64,000 nucleotides of DNA from Oscillospiraceae bacterium (GTDB lineage Bacteria; Bacillota; Clostridia; Monoglobales; WRAG01). A program made the translations under genes and the position numbers. The stretch lies in the NCBI GenBank assembly GCA_009780345.1, contig WRAG01000003.1, positions 1 through 64,000 on the forward strand, given 5' to 3'. This document shows positions 9,289-17,087 of the stretch, in pieces (positions within the stretch are counted from its first letter, which is position 1; every line of letters begins with the position of its first letter). The notes below the pieces were generated by a model. The model was not told where the DNA came from. It saw nothing but the letters and a program-made list of their open reading frames with translations, and ran no database searches.

Positions 9289-11124
9289 TTACTCCTCATC
9301 CACCACTTTATAATCCGCGTCAACGACGGTTTCACCGTTTTCGTTTACTGTCGGCTCTGCTTGTGCTTCGCCGCCTTGCGCAGCCTGTGCTTCTTTATAT
9401 AATTTCTCCGAAATTTCGTAAAACTTCTTCGAAACCGCCTCGGTTTGCGCTTTAACCGCCTCAACGTCGATGGTTTCGGTTTCCAACATAGCTTTCAGCT
9501 TGTCATTCTCCGCGATAACGCCCGCTTTTTCGTCTTCGCTCACCTTATCGCCAAGCTCGTCAAGCGTTTTTTGCGTTTGATAAACCATGCTGTCCGCAGA
9601 GTTACGAACGTCGATTTCCTCTTTGCGCTGCTTATCTTCCGCCGCGAATTTTTCAGCGTCGGCAACAGCCGCATTGATGTCGGCGTCAGAGAGGTTACTG
9701 CTCGCCGTGATTGTGATTTTTTGCTCTTTCCCGGTTCCTAAATCCTTCGCCGCAACGTTAACAATACCGTTTGCGTCGATGTCGAAGCTAACTTCGATTT
9801 GCGGAACACCGCGCGGCGCCGGCGGAATATCGGTAAGGCTGAATCGCCCTAACGTTTTATTACCTGCCGCCATTTCGCGCTCGCCTTGAAGAACGTGAAT
9901 CTCAACGCTGGTCTGTCCGTCCGCCGCGGTGGAGAATACATTGCTTTTCTTGGTCGGAATTGTGGTGTTTCGATCAATCAAGCGCGTGCAAACACCGCCG
10001 AGAGTTTCGATTCCGAGCGATAGAGGCGTTACGTCAAGAAGAACCAAATCTTCAACGTCCCCGCTCAAAACGCCCGCTTGAATTGCCGCGCCCATAGCGA
10101 CGCACTCGTCAGGGTTGATGCCTTTGTGCGGCTCTTTTCCCGTCAATTTCGCAACCGCTTCCTGCACCGCGGGAATTCGCGTAGAACCTCCGACCAATAT
10201 CACTTTATCAATTTTATCGGCGGTCAATCCCGAGTCTGACAACGCCTGCTTCACGCAATCAACGGTTTTCGCAACCAAATCAGCGGTCAATTCGTCAAAC
10301 TTCGCACGTGAAATGGTAATATCCAAATGTTTCGGACCGCTGCTGTCCGCCGTAATAAACGGCAGATTTACGTTTGCGGAAGTGATTCCCGAAAGTTCGA
10401 TTTTCGCCTTTTCCGCCGCCTCTTTCAGGCGTTGTGCCGCCATTTTGTCAGCCATTAAGTCGATTCCTGTTTCCTTTTTAAACTCGTCGGCAAGATATTT
10501 CATAACACGATCGTCAAAATCGTCGCCGCCAAGGCGATTGTTACCGCTTGTCGCGAGAACTTCGAACACGCCGTCGCCGATTTCCAAAATCGAAACGTCA
10601 AAAGTTCCGCCGCCAAGGTCGTAAACCATAATTTTTTGGTCATGATCCTTTTCAAGCCCATACGCAAGCGCCGCCGCCGTCGGCTCGTTGATAATACGCA
10701 AAACTTCTAAGCCCGCGATTTTGCCCGCGTCTTTTGTCGCTTGTCTTTGCGAATCGCTAAAATACGCCGGAACGGTAATAACTGCCTGCGTAACCTTTCC
10801 GCCGAGATAGCTTTCCGCGTCCGCTTTAAGCTTGCCCAAAATCATCGCCGAAATTTCCTGCGGCGTATATTGTTTACCGTCAATGTCAACTTTTCTGTCG
10901 GTTCCCATATCACGTTTGATGGAACTTACGGTTCCGTCAGGATTTGTGATTGCCTGCCGTTTCGCAACTTGCCCGACAAGTCTTTCTCCCGTTTTACTGA
11001 ACGCGACAACCGATGAAGTGGTGCGCGCTCCTTCCGCGTTGGCGATAACGGTGGGCTCGCCGCCCTCCATAACCGCAACGCATGAATTGGTGGTTCCTAA
11101 GTCGATTCCTATCACTTTACTCAT
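9289..11124 (-). CDS. dnaK: Chaperone DnaK (Hsp70)
   Basis: 611 residues from the ATG of [19 protein letters not shown]; an AAAGGAA site lies eight bases upstream, whereas an earlier in-frame start has none. The nucleotide-binding domain shows [49 protein letters not shown] and [11 protein letters not shown]. The interdomain linker reads [17 protein letters not shown]. The substrate-binding domain and lid follow. The C-terminal tail is short and acidic (ADYKVVDEE). It works with GrpE and DnaJ in protein folding. Gaps of about 500 bp filled with composite repeats lie on both sides. Confidence 0.98.
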   Translation of the reverse strand: MSKVIGIDLGTTNSCVAVMEGGEPTVIANAEGARTTSSVVAFSKTGERLVGQVAKRQAITNPDGTVSSIKRDMGTDRKVDIDGKQYTPQEISAMILGKLKADAESYLGGKVTQAVITVPAYFSDSQRQATKDAGKIAGLEVLRIINEPTAAALAYGLEKDHDQKIMVYDLGGGTFDVSILEIGDGVFEVLATSGNNRLGGDDFDDRVMKYLADEFKKETGIDLMADKMAAQRLKEAAEKAKIELSGITSANVNLPFITADSSGPKHLDITISRAKFDELTADLVAKTVDCVKQALSDSGLTADKIDKVILVGGSTRIPAVQEAVAKLTGKEPHKGINPDECVAMGAAIQAGVLSGDVEDLVLLDVTPLSLGIETLGGVCTRLIDRNTTIPTKKSNVFSTAADGQTSVEIHVLQGEREMAAGNKTLGRFSLTDIPPAPRGVPQIEVSFDIDANGIVNVAAKDLGTGKEQKITITASSNLSDADINAAVADAEKFAAEDKQRKEEIDVRNSADSMVYQTQKTLDELGDKVSEDEKAGVIAENDKLKAMLETETIDVEAVKAQTEAVSKKFYEISEKLYKEAQAAQGGEAQAEPTVNENGETVVDADYKVVDEE

Positions 11125-11179
11125 GTATATCATTCCTTTCAATTGTTTTTAAAAATTTAATTTTCAGTTTAAAACCTTT

Positions 11180-11612
11180 TTCGGGTCAGACCCGAGGGAA
11201 TGTGTCCTGCCGGACGGGCGACAAGGGCTCTGCCCTTGCCAATCCCGGTCGCCTATGGACGCAAACGCCACAAACCGGCGATTTGCGCCAAAGCCGGCGA
11301 CAGAAAAACTGGGTTAGCAAACCGCATTCGCGGAAAGACTAGTGAGATAAACCGCCGCTTCCGTTCGCGCATGCGGCTTTTGCCGCCGTAGATACTAAAC
11401 TTAGAGGATATTGTTTGCAGTCCTCATATAGCGGCGCGCTTTTAATAGCGCCATAGCGCGTTTGCGCCGCAAGGTTTTGTTAAAACTTTTTTAAAAGTTT
11501 TTCGGGGTTTGTTAAGGGTATTCGACAACACCCTTGACGACCTTATGCCCTCAGGGCATACCCTAAAAGGTTTTAAGCCCGCGCCCGCAGGCGTAAAAAA
11601 GGGTTTAAGGGC
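11180..11612 (-). repeat. Composite hairpin repeat, copy B (grpE/dnaK gap), inverted
   Basis: The core is 11219-11538, with its centre on the minus strand (GCAAACCGCATTCGCGGAAAG at 11317-11337). One terminal hairpin is ACAAGGGCTCTGCCCTTG. Beside it lies an arm (GTCGCC...GGCGAC, 11248-11302) almost identical to the right arm of copy D. The other arm (GCGGCGCGCTTTTAATAGCG to GCGTTTGCGCCGC, 11431-11470) matches the right arm of copy C. The second end is AAGGGTATTCGACAACACCCTT. The flank TTATGCCCTCAGGGCATACC recurs beside copies D, E and F. It fills the whole grpE-dnaK gap. Confidence 0.85.
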
Positions 11613-11618
11613 ATCGCC

Positions 11619-12125
11619 CTAATTAGCCGATTTCACCATAGAATGCCTTATAACCCTACCTTTATAGCTGTACCCCTTCATAAACTCCTCAACGATCGTG
11701 TTCGCGCCGACAGTGTCATCCTCCACGTGCATTACCGCGTTGTGCAACTCGGGATTAAATTCCTCGCCGACGGTTTTGATTTCCTCGACGCCCAACGCTG
11801 TCAACGCGTCCACAAACTGTTTTTGCACCAACTTCACGCCGTCAAGCAGAGATTTATCTTCGCTTTCAGCACCCGCCGCAACTGCTCGATTCAAATTATC
11901 AAGCACCGGCAAGAACCCCGCAACCACGTCACACACAACGATCACAAACAAATCTTCCTTTTCTTTCTGGCTTCGCTTTTTGAAATTATCAAACTCCGCC
12001 ATAACGCGCAATAGTTTGTCTGTTGCCTCTGCCGCTTGTTGCTCAAAATTGTTTTCGGCTTGTTCGGTTTCTTCTACATTTTCCTCCGTAATTTCCTCGG
12101 AAATTTGATTTTCTGATTTATCCAT
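11619..12125 (-). CDS. grpE: Nucleotide exchange factor GrpE
   Basis: 168 residues from the ATG of MDKSENQISEEITEEN, eight to nine bases after AAGGAGGAG. The start overlaps the end of hrcA by 8 nt, which favours coupled translation. An acidic N-terminal tail leads into the long dimerising helix (LLRVMAEFDNFKKRSQKEKED) and the C-terminal beta domain (GEEFNPELHNAVMHVED; VIRHSMVKSAN). GrpE releases ADP from DnaK. Confidence 0.96.
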   Translation of the reverse strand: MDKSENQISEEITEENVEETEQAENNFEQQAAEATDKLLRVMAEFDNFKKRSQKEKEDLFVIVVCDVVAGFLPVLDNLNRAVAAGAESEDKSLLDGVKLVQKQFVDALTALGVEEIKTVGEEFNPELHNAVMHVEDDTVGANTIVEEFMKGYSYKGRVIRHSMVKSAN

Positions 12126-12882
12126 CGTCAATTTCTCCTCCTTCTTCAAAATCGTCCGCCAATCGGCGGCTTAACTCATTTGTAAGATATTCAAGTTTTG
12201 ACACGATTTTCGAATAATCCATTCGCGTCGGACCGATAATTCCGATGGTTCCCGCGATATTTTTCCCCGCGTTGTACCGCGCAACTACCAACGAGCAATC
12301 CCGCAATTCGGGAATATTGTTCTCGTTGCCGATAATGATACTGACGTTATCGCTTTGCGGGATAACTTTCAACGCTTCGTCAAAATTTTGCTCGTCGTCG
12401 AAAACATGAAGTATGTTTTTCGCCTTTTCAATATCATTATATTCGGGAAATCCGAGAATATTAGCCCGTCCTTCAAGGTACTTGCGGTTTTCGTCCGATT
12501 CAAGCGACGCGATTATCGGCATGCTGGTAAGTTGCGAAAACATTTTGGATATATGCCGAATCAGCCCGTCTTGCTCTTGAAGTTTCATTTCCAGCGTTGC
12601 GCGGAACTGATTGATTTCCTGCGCCGTCATTCGATATTTTTGCATTAAACTGTCAACGTAATACCGATAACCAAGCTGCGACGGAACTCGTCCGGCGGAA
12701 GTGTGCGGCTGCTCAAGCAGTCCCATTTCCTCCAAGTCGCCCATCTCGTTTCGTATAGTCGCGGCGGACAATCCAAGCGGCGAAAGTTTCGCGATACTTC
12801 GTGAACCAACAGGTTCGGCGGTGTTGATATAACCCTCTACAACTGCCTGCAATATTAACTTTTTACGTTCATCTAACTCCAA
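12118..12882 (-). CDS. hrcA: Heat-shock repressor HrcA, compact form
   Basis: 254 residues from a TTG placed eight bases after AAGGTGG, giving the usual start (M)ELDERKKLILQAVVEGYI; two GTG codons 9 and 12 bp upstream are alternatives. The winged-helix DNA-binding domain is normal (TAEPVGSRSIAK, SAATIRNEMGDLEEMGLLEQPHTSAGRVPS as two adjoining parts). The C-terminal end is normal too (VSIIIGNEN, GPTRMDYSKIVSKLEYL). The family is normally about 340 residues. Here the region between FSQLTSM and LEGRANILGFPEY is only about 17 residues, so close to 100 residues of the inserted dimerisation domain and part of the GAF-like domain are missing. It represses through the CIRCE site just upstream. Confidence 0.94.
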   Translation of the reverse strand: MELDERKKLILQAVVEGYINTAEPVGSRSIAKLSPLGLSAATIRNEMGDLEEMGLLEQPHTSAGRVPSQLGYRYYVDSLMQKYRMTAQEINQFRATLEMKLQEQDGLIRHISKMFSQLTSMPIIASLESDENRKYLEGRANILGFPEYNDIEKAKNILHVFDDEQNFDEALKVIPQSDNVSIIIGNENNIPELRDCSLVVARYNAGKNIAGTIGIIGPTRMDYSKIVSKLEYLTNELSRRLADDFEEGGEIDDG

Positions 12883-12908
12883 TCGTCTCACCACCTTTTA
12901 ACATTATA

Positions 12909-12935
12909 TTAGCACTCTATCTAATTGAGTGCTAA
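12909..12935. promoter_or_regulatory. CIRCE operator (perfect)
   Basis: TTAGCACTC, nine bases, then GAGTGCTAA: an exact match to the CIRCE consensus bound by HrcA. It lies just downstream of the -10 box and 26 bp before the hrcA start. It shows that the compact HrcA still has its cognate site and that the operon is autoregulated. Confidence 0.97.
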
Positions 12936-12939
12936 TACT

Positions 12940-12968
12940 ATAATAACATGAAAGGATAAATTTGTCAA
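12940..12968 (-). promoter_or_regulatory. Sigma-A promoter of the hrcA operon
   Basis: On the minus strand, TTGACA and TATTAT are separated by 17 bp. The start point falls at the edge of CIRCE, so bound HrcA would block initiation. Confidence 0.9.
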
Positions 12969-12994
12969 GTGTTTTTTGAAAATTTATTTTTTAA

Positions 12995-13395
12995 TTTGTC
13001 AAGGACCAGCCCTTGACAATCCCGCAAGTTTTTGCGCGGGAAAAACTTGACTAAAACCGTCGCCCTCCCCGACCACAACAAAAACCGTTGTGGCGGAACC
13101 GCGGGCGAAAGTTACTGCAAACATAGCATATTAGGCAGATTAGATCTCGCGCTTTTAGGCGCGGATCGCTCTCGAACGGGCGCAGTGCTATATCTCGCTA
13201 GTCTTTCCGCGAATGCGGTTCGCTAACCCAAATAGCGGCGCGCTTTTAATAGCGCGAAAGCGCGTTTGCGCCGCAAATTTTGGTAAAACTTTTTTAAAAG
13301 TTTTTCGTGGATTGACAAGGACTTCGATAAGTCCTTGTCGCTCTGCGGCAGCAGCCGCACATATGCGCTTGTCAGCGCAAAAATCCCGCACCGCA
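12995..13395 (+). repeat. Composite hairpin repeat, copy C (hrcA/spoIIP gap)
   Basis: The core is 12998-13339. Left end: GTCAAGGACCAGCCCTTGAC, then CAATCC. Left arm: CCGTCGCCCTCCCC, hairpin CCACAACAAAAACCGTTGTGG, then CGGAACCGCGGGCG. Centre: CTCGCGCTTTTAGGCGCG and CTTTCCGCGAATGCGG. Right arm: GCGGCGCGCTTTTAATAGCG to GCGTTTGCGCCGC, as in copy B. Right end: GACAAGGACTTCGATAAGTCCTTGTC split around its loop. A further hairpin, TGCGCTTGTCAGCGCA, follows at 13364-13379. The rest of the gap holds the hrcA promoter on one side and the spoIIP ribosome site on the other. Confidence 0.85.
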
Positions 13396-13467
13396 GGTCA
13401 CAAAATAAAATTTTTTCATAAATTTGTACAAGCGATAATATGATATAACAAGGAGTTGATTCTACAT

Positions 13468-14601
13468 ATGAAAACGGTTTCAAGACGCAGGAATACGCTA
13501 TTTGTGCTAAATATGAGAAAAATGAAACGCACGGGAGTGATCCTATGCGTTATTTTGATTATATTCGGCATGCTTACATTGGGGCTAAGCGCGGCGGACG
13601 CTGCGCCGACTCACTTGTGGCAAAACTTATCCTCGTTTTTCTTTGGCTTCGACATATCAGACATCGGAAGCATTGTTCGCGCCGAAATTCCTATTATCGG
13701 CGTGGTGAATTCAAGCAATATGGTTCTCGCGGCGCGCGGTGAAGCGATTCCCGCCGCGGCGTTTGCAATTGCCACAACTTTTGAGGGCGATGGTTACGCC
13801 CAGGATATTAACATCTATCCTCGCGAGCTTGGCGAGGACGAATTTCCGATCATGGAGCTAAACGCCGCCCCGGCAGGCGGCATATTTATTAATAATGAAA
13901 CAAATTTTGATATTATTATCGATGATTTCCTAAATCGGCCGCTAAGTTTCGATTTTTCAGTGTCGGAGCCGAAAATTTTAATTATTCACACGCATACTAC
14001 CGAGGCGTTTACGCCGCCCGACGTTATGTGGTACCATATTTCGAACAACAAGCGAAGTCACGACCCGACGCAAAATGTTGTACGCGTCGGCGAGGAATTC
14101 TTGCGAGTTTTCCGCGAAAATGGCATCCAAGCCGTCCACGCTACGGCTGTGCACGATTATCCGTCGTTTAGCGGATCTTACCAAGCCGCGTTGGCGACCA
14201 TTCAGCAATACAAGCAACGCTATCCGTCAATTCAGCTTGTGCTTGACGTTCACCGCGACGCGATTATCCGGGAATGCGGGACTAAAATTAAGCTTGTCAA
14301 CGAAATCGAGGGGCAAACCGCGGCACAAATTATGTTCGTGGTCGGAACAAACGCCGGCGGGCTACAACATGAGTATTGGCGGGATAATTTGGCGTTAGTG
14401 ATACAAATGCAGGATCGGATTTTAAGCAACCATCCAAGTTTGGCGCGTCCGATAAACCTGCGCCGCGAACGATTTAACCAGCACGCGACGCCCGGCAGTA
14501 TGCTAATCGAAATCGGAACAAGCGGAAATACGTTGGACGAGGCACTTTTAGCCGCGCGCTACACCGCGCTAAGTATGGTAGAGTTGTTTAAGGATATGTA
14601 A
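13468..14601 (+). CDS. spoIIP: Stage II sporulation protein P
   Basis: 377 residues from the ATG that follows AAGGAG by about ten bases; earlier in-frame codons lack a site. One N-terminal membrane anchor (about residues 23-42) precedes an extracytoplasmic region. The catalytic domain carries KILIIHTHTTEAF (metal-binding His174 and His176), NVVRVGEEF, HDYPSFSGSYQAA, and LDVHRDAI. SpoIIP is an amidase and endopeptidase that thins septal peptidoglycan during engulfment, with SpoIID and SpoIIM. Its presence points to an endospore-forming lineage. It is a single-gene unit with its own terminator. Confident call. Confidence 0.93.
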   Translation: MKTVSRRRNTLFVLNMRKMKRTGVILCVILIIFGMLTLGLSAADAAPTHLWQNLSSFFFGFDISDIGSIVRAEIPIIGVVNSSNMVLAARGEAIPAAAFAIATTFEGDGYAQDINIYPRELGEDEFPIMELNAAPAGGIFINNETNFDIIIDDFLNRPLSFDFSVSEPKILIIHTHTTEAFTPPDVMWYHISNNKRSHDPTQNVVRVGEEFLRVFRENGIQAVHATAVHDYPSFSGSYQAALATIQQYKQRYPSIQLVLDVHRDAIIRECGTKIKLVNEIEGQTAAQIMFVVGTNAGGLQHEYWRDNLALVIQMQDRILSNHPSLARPINLRRERFNQHATPGSMLIEIGTSGNTLDEALLAARYTALSMVELFKDM

Positions 14602-14602
14602 C

Positions 14603-14630
14603 AAAAAAAGAGCCTTGCGGCTCTTTTTTT
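14603..14630. terminator. Bidirectional terminator, spoIIP / SLH gene
   Basis: AAAAAAAGAGCC, loop TTGC, GGCTCTTTTTTT: a classic palindromic terminator with U-tracts on both strands between two convergent genes. Confidence 0.93.
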
Positions 14631-14646
14631 AATTGTAAGTTATTTG

Positions 14647-16548
14647 CTAATCTCCTGTAATTATCAATATCGTATTTGCTCTGAAGTTTCCTGTGACGTT
14701 CGAGCCGAACGCCGATATCTCTTGCCCAACTTGTATATGGTTTATATTCCTTGCTCCGGTAACGCCGACTTGCGTGATATTCGCGTTTTGTTCAACCAAA
14801 ACTTCTTGTGTCGTTGTTTGTCCCGTCACAGGATTTACAACATCTAAACTTATAAATCTGAAGCTTGTATCAATCGATCGAACAATTCCATCAACTCTGT
14901 CAATTGCCGCGGCGGCAGTAGATTCTATCCACACAATAGTTTGGCTTTCCAATCTATATCTGATTCTCGAACCTATACGAAGATCGTATATCGTCGCGTT
15001 GGTAGTTGTATGATCCAAAGTTATGGTCACTTCCGAAGCGATATGATATGTTCTGAGATTTTCGCCCACTCTTATCACGATAGTCGGATTTCTTGCGATA
15101 TTAATTTCTTCAATGATTCCTTCGCCTTGCCCATCGGTGCTTCTTGCTTCAACCCGAACAATTCGGTTATGCTCAAGCGTCAAAGTCAGATTATCTCCAA
15201 CCAAAACGCTTCTCAAATCTGAATTTACTCCGTTTCGAACTACCACAACATTGCGGGTTGGTGAAGTTCTGAAAGTTCGATTCTGATTGTTGTTCGTCAC
15301 TCTTACTGTTAATTCAACATTTTGACCTGTTCCGGTAATAGTTTGTAAAGTTCCTTGTACAATGGCGTTTCTGCTATACGCTCGCATGTGTGTGATGGCA
15401 TTGTTGTTGTTTAACGTCAAGTAAACCAAATATCCGTTGCGGATATCCTGCCGAATCGCGTTTGTGCCATTTAAAGTAAATGTTGCGCCTGGAGCAAGCG
15501 CGTATTGATGTCTTCCGGCAACGGAAGAATCATCAACATCCTGCACAACAACTTGAATTGTGCCATCTTGGGTTACAACGTTTGAAAGGATAAATTCAAG
15601 TTCGTCATTGTCATTGCTCGGTTGATTATTATTGTTATTATTGTTACCAGGAACATCGTCGGTGGTGGAAATATCAATAATTCGCGCAACTCCGTGGATA
15701 TAAGTAATTCTTACGGCGTTGCCGACCAAATTTTGATTTAAAGTTCCGGCTTGACCGTCAACATACAGAACCGAGTTTGATTCGATTTCGGTAAATCGAG
15801 TCGCGCCGCCGGGCGTTATAACAGCGATTGTACCCAAAACAGTGTCAATGGCAGAGATAGAGCCTGTGATATGCTGTCGATCCATTATATCCAAAAGGTT
15901 CGCGAGCATTGTCGCCATTTGCGCGCGGGTAACCATTGTTTGCGGCGAGAAGATTGGAACGCCCGCCGCTGTGGTTCCCGTGCCTTGCATAATTCCGTGG
16001 GTTCTTACATATTCAGCGAACATTCTTGCCGCCATTGGCATTTGTGCCGCGTCGCTGAAAGATGATTGCATAACCGGCGAGTCAAGCACTTCACGCTCGC
16101 CGCCCATAAGCTTTGTCAAAAGAATTGCCGCTCGGTATCTTGGCAAAGGCTGATTTGATATGTACAGCTCAAGTTCGTCAAGATGTATCACATCATTATA
16201 AATAAGGAAAGCAACCTCGCGCGCGAAATCGGTTTGGAAAGGCGCCAAAACGCTTGCATGTCTTTGCGAAGCGGCTTGAACAACCGCCGAATTGCCCGCC
16301 TCGTCAACGCCAAGCACCCTTGCGAGAAGGATTAAACTTTGAATATGAGTGACCGAAAGGTCGGGACCGAAGGTTCCGTCGGGGAATCCTAAAATATACC
16401 CTTCATTCGCCATTGATATAATGTTTCCGTGCGCCCAATGCGTGCTTGGCACGTCGGGAAAGCTTGAAATCGGCGCCGCAAATGCGCTCGCCGCGCCAAG
16501 GCTTAATAAAACAGCGAAAACCAATAGCAGTGTTAAAATTTTTCTCAT
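14647..16548 (-). CDS. Secreted SLH protein with N-terminal SLH domains
   Basis: 633 residues from the ATG of MRKILTLLLVFAVLL, preceded by AGAGGTG. A signal peptide ends at SAFA-AP. Three SLH domains come first (FPDVPSTHWAHGNI with GFPDGTFGPDLSVTHIQS; a weaker middle domain near LPRYRAAILLTKLMGG; GIMQGTGTTAAG with SPQTMVTRAQMATMLANLL). An Asn-rich linker at about residues 310-320 separates them from a long beta-rich C-terminal region. That region has recurring 70-90-residue units with I(D/E)...VLG or IIE patterns and no recognised catalytic motif. The layout resembles S-layer proteins. It has its own consensus promoter and may be abundant. Confidence 0.88.
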   Translation of the reverse strand: MRKILTLLLVFAVLLSLGAASAFAAPISSFPDVPSTHWAHGNIISMANEGYILGFPDGTFGPDLSVTHIQSLILLARVLGVDEAGNSAVVQAASQRHASVLAPFQTDFAREVAFLIYNDVIHLDELELYISNQPLPRYRAAILLTKLMGGEREVLDSPVMQSSFSDAAQMPMAARMFAEYVRTHGIMQGTGTTAAGVPIFSPQTMVTRAQMATMLANLLDIMDRQHITGSISAIDTVLGTIAVITPGGATRFTEIESNSVLYVDGQAGTLNQNLVGNAVRITYIHGVARIIDISTTDDVPGNNNNNNNQPSNDNDELEFILSNVVTQDGTIQVVVQDVDDSSVAGRHQYALAPGATFTLNGTNAIRQDIRNGYLVYLTLNNNNAITHMRAYSRNAIVQGTLQTITGTGQNVELTVRVTNNNQNRTFRTSPTRNVVVVRNGVNSDLRSVLVGDNLTLTLEHNRIVRVEARSTDGQGEGIIEEINIARNPTIVIRVGENLRTYHIASEVTITLDHTTTNATIYDLRIGSRIRYRLESQTIVWIESTAAAAIDRVDGIVRSIDTSFRFISLDVVNPVTGQTTTQEVLVEQNANITQVGVTGARNINHIQVGQEISAFGSNVTGNFRANTILIITGD

Positions 16549-16599
16549 AAAACACACCTCTTTTTTTATAGTATTGCTCAAATTTATAATAATATTTTC

Positions 16600-16628
16600 A
16601 TTGTACCACAATATATTGTAGATTTCAA
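16600..16628 (-). promoter_or_regulatory. Sigma-A promoter of the minus-strand SLH gene
   Basis: TTGAAA and TACAAT with a 17-bp spacer on the minus strand, about 50 bp ahead of the start codon. Confidence 0.75.
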
Positions 16629-16926
16629 CATATTTTTCAAGATTGTAACACAACTGTAACACAAAACCGATGTTGAAACGAGCAGAGGTAAGAAATTTTT
16701 CTTACAGTCGGAAAAATTTCAACTTATTTCGTTATAACACAAACTACGTGTTGAAATGACATAATGTAATTGTTGGCGTTTCGCCAACCGTCATTATAAC
16801 AATTCTTGGCAATCGGAAAACTTTTCCAATATTTCCAAAATGTGAATGTTTACTTTATAAAAGTCTGCGTACAATATGTGATGTAAATAAAATGTAAAAT
16901 TGTAAAACATTAAAAAGGGACTACAA

Positions 16927-17056
16927 GACTGTTTCAAAAGTGGTTAGACCACAAAAATATGAAAAATATTTTTGCTTTTTGCGAAAATGTCGACTACCGT
17001 ACACTTGTACGCCTACGCTCCGTTTTCACAAAATCTAACCTACTTTTGATACAGTC
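16927..17056. repeat. Palindromic intergenic element, copy P1
   Basis: Imperfect inverted ends: GACTGTTTCAAAAGTGGTTAGA (16927-16948, split here only for description) and, on the other side, TCTAACCTACTTTTGATACAGTC (17034-17056). Inside is a central hairpin CGTACACTTGTACG (16998-17011). The core ACTTGTACGCCT is shared with copy P5. It lies between the divergent SLH genes, just ahead of the ribosome site of the plus-strand one. The rest of the 16549-17087 gap contains the promoter above, a small hairpin (GTTGGCGTTTCGCCAAC near 16776) and AT-rich sequence. Confidence 0.7.
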
Positions 17057-17087
17057 TAGCCCCCTAAAATCAAGGAGGAATATAGTT

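Noticed and set aside
10115-10624. Plus-strand frame of 169 codons opposite dnaK
   Set aside because: Mirror frame of a strongly conserved gene; no ribosome site and no recognisable product.
13032-13226. Open frame starting MRGKNLTKTVALP inside repeat copy C, with a similar one at 33727-33912
   Set aside because: The shared part comes from the conserved left arm of the repeat. The frames diverge at once where hairpin stems change, have no ribosome site and are not conserved in the other copies.
16927-17056. An insertion sequence between the divergent SLH genes, because of its inverted ends
   Set aside because: Only 130 bp long with no transposase. It fits the short palindrome family better.
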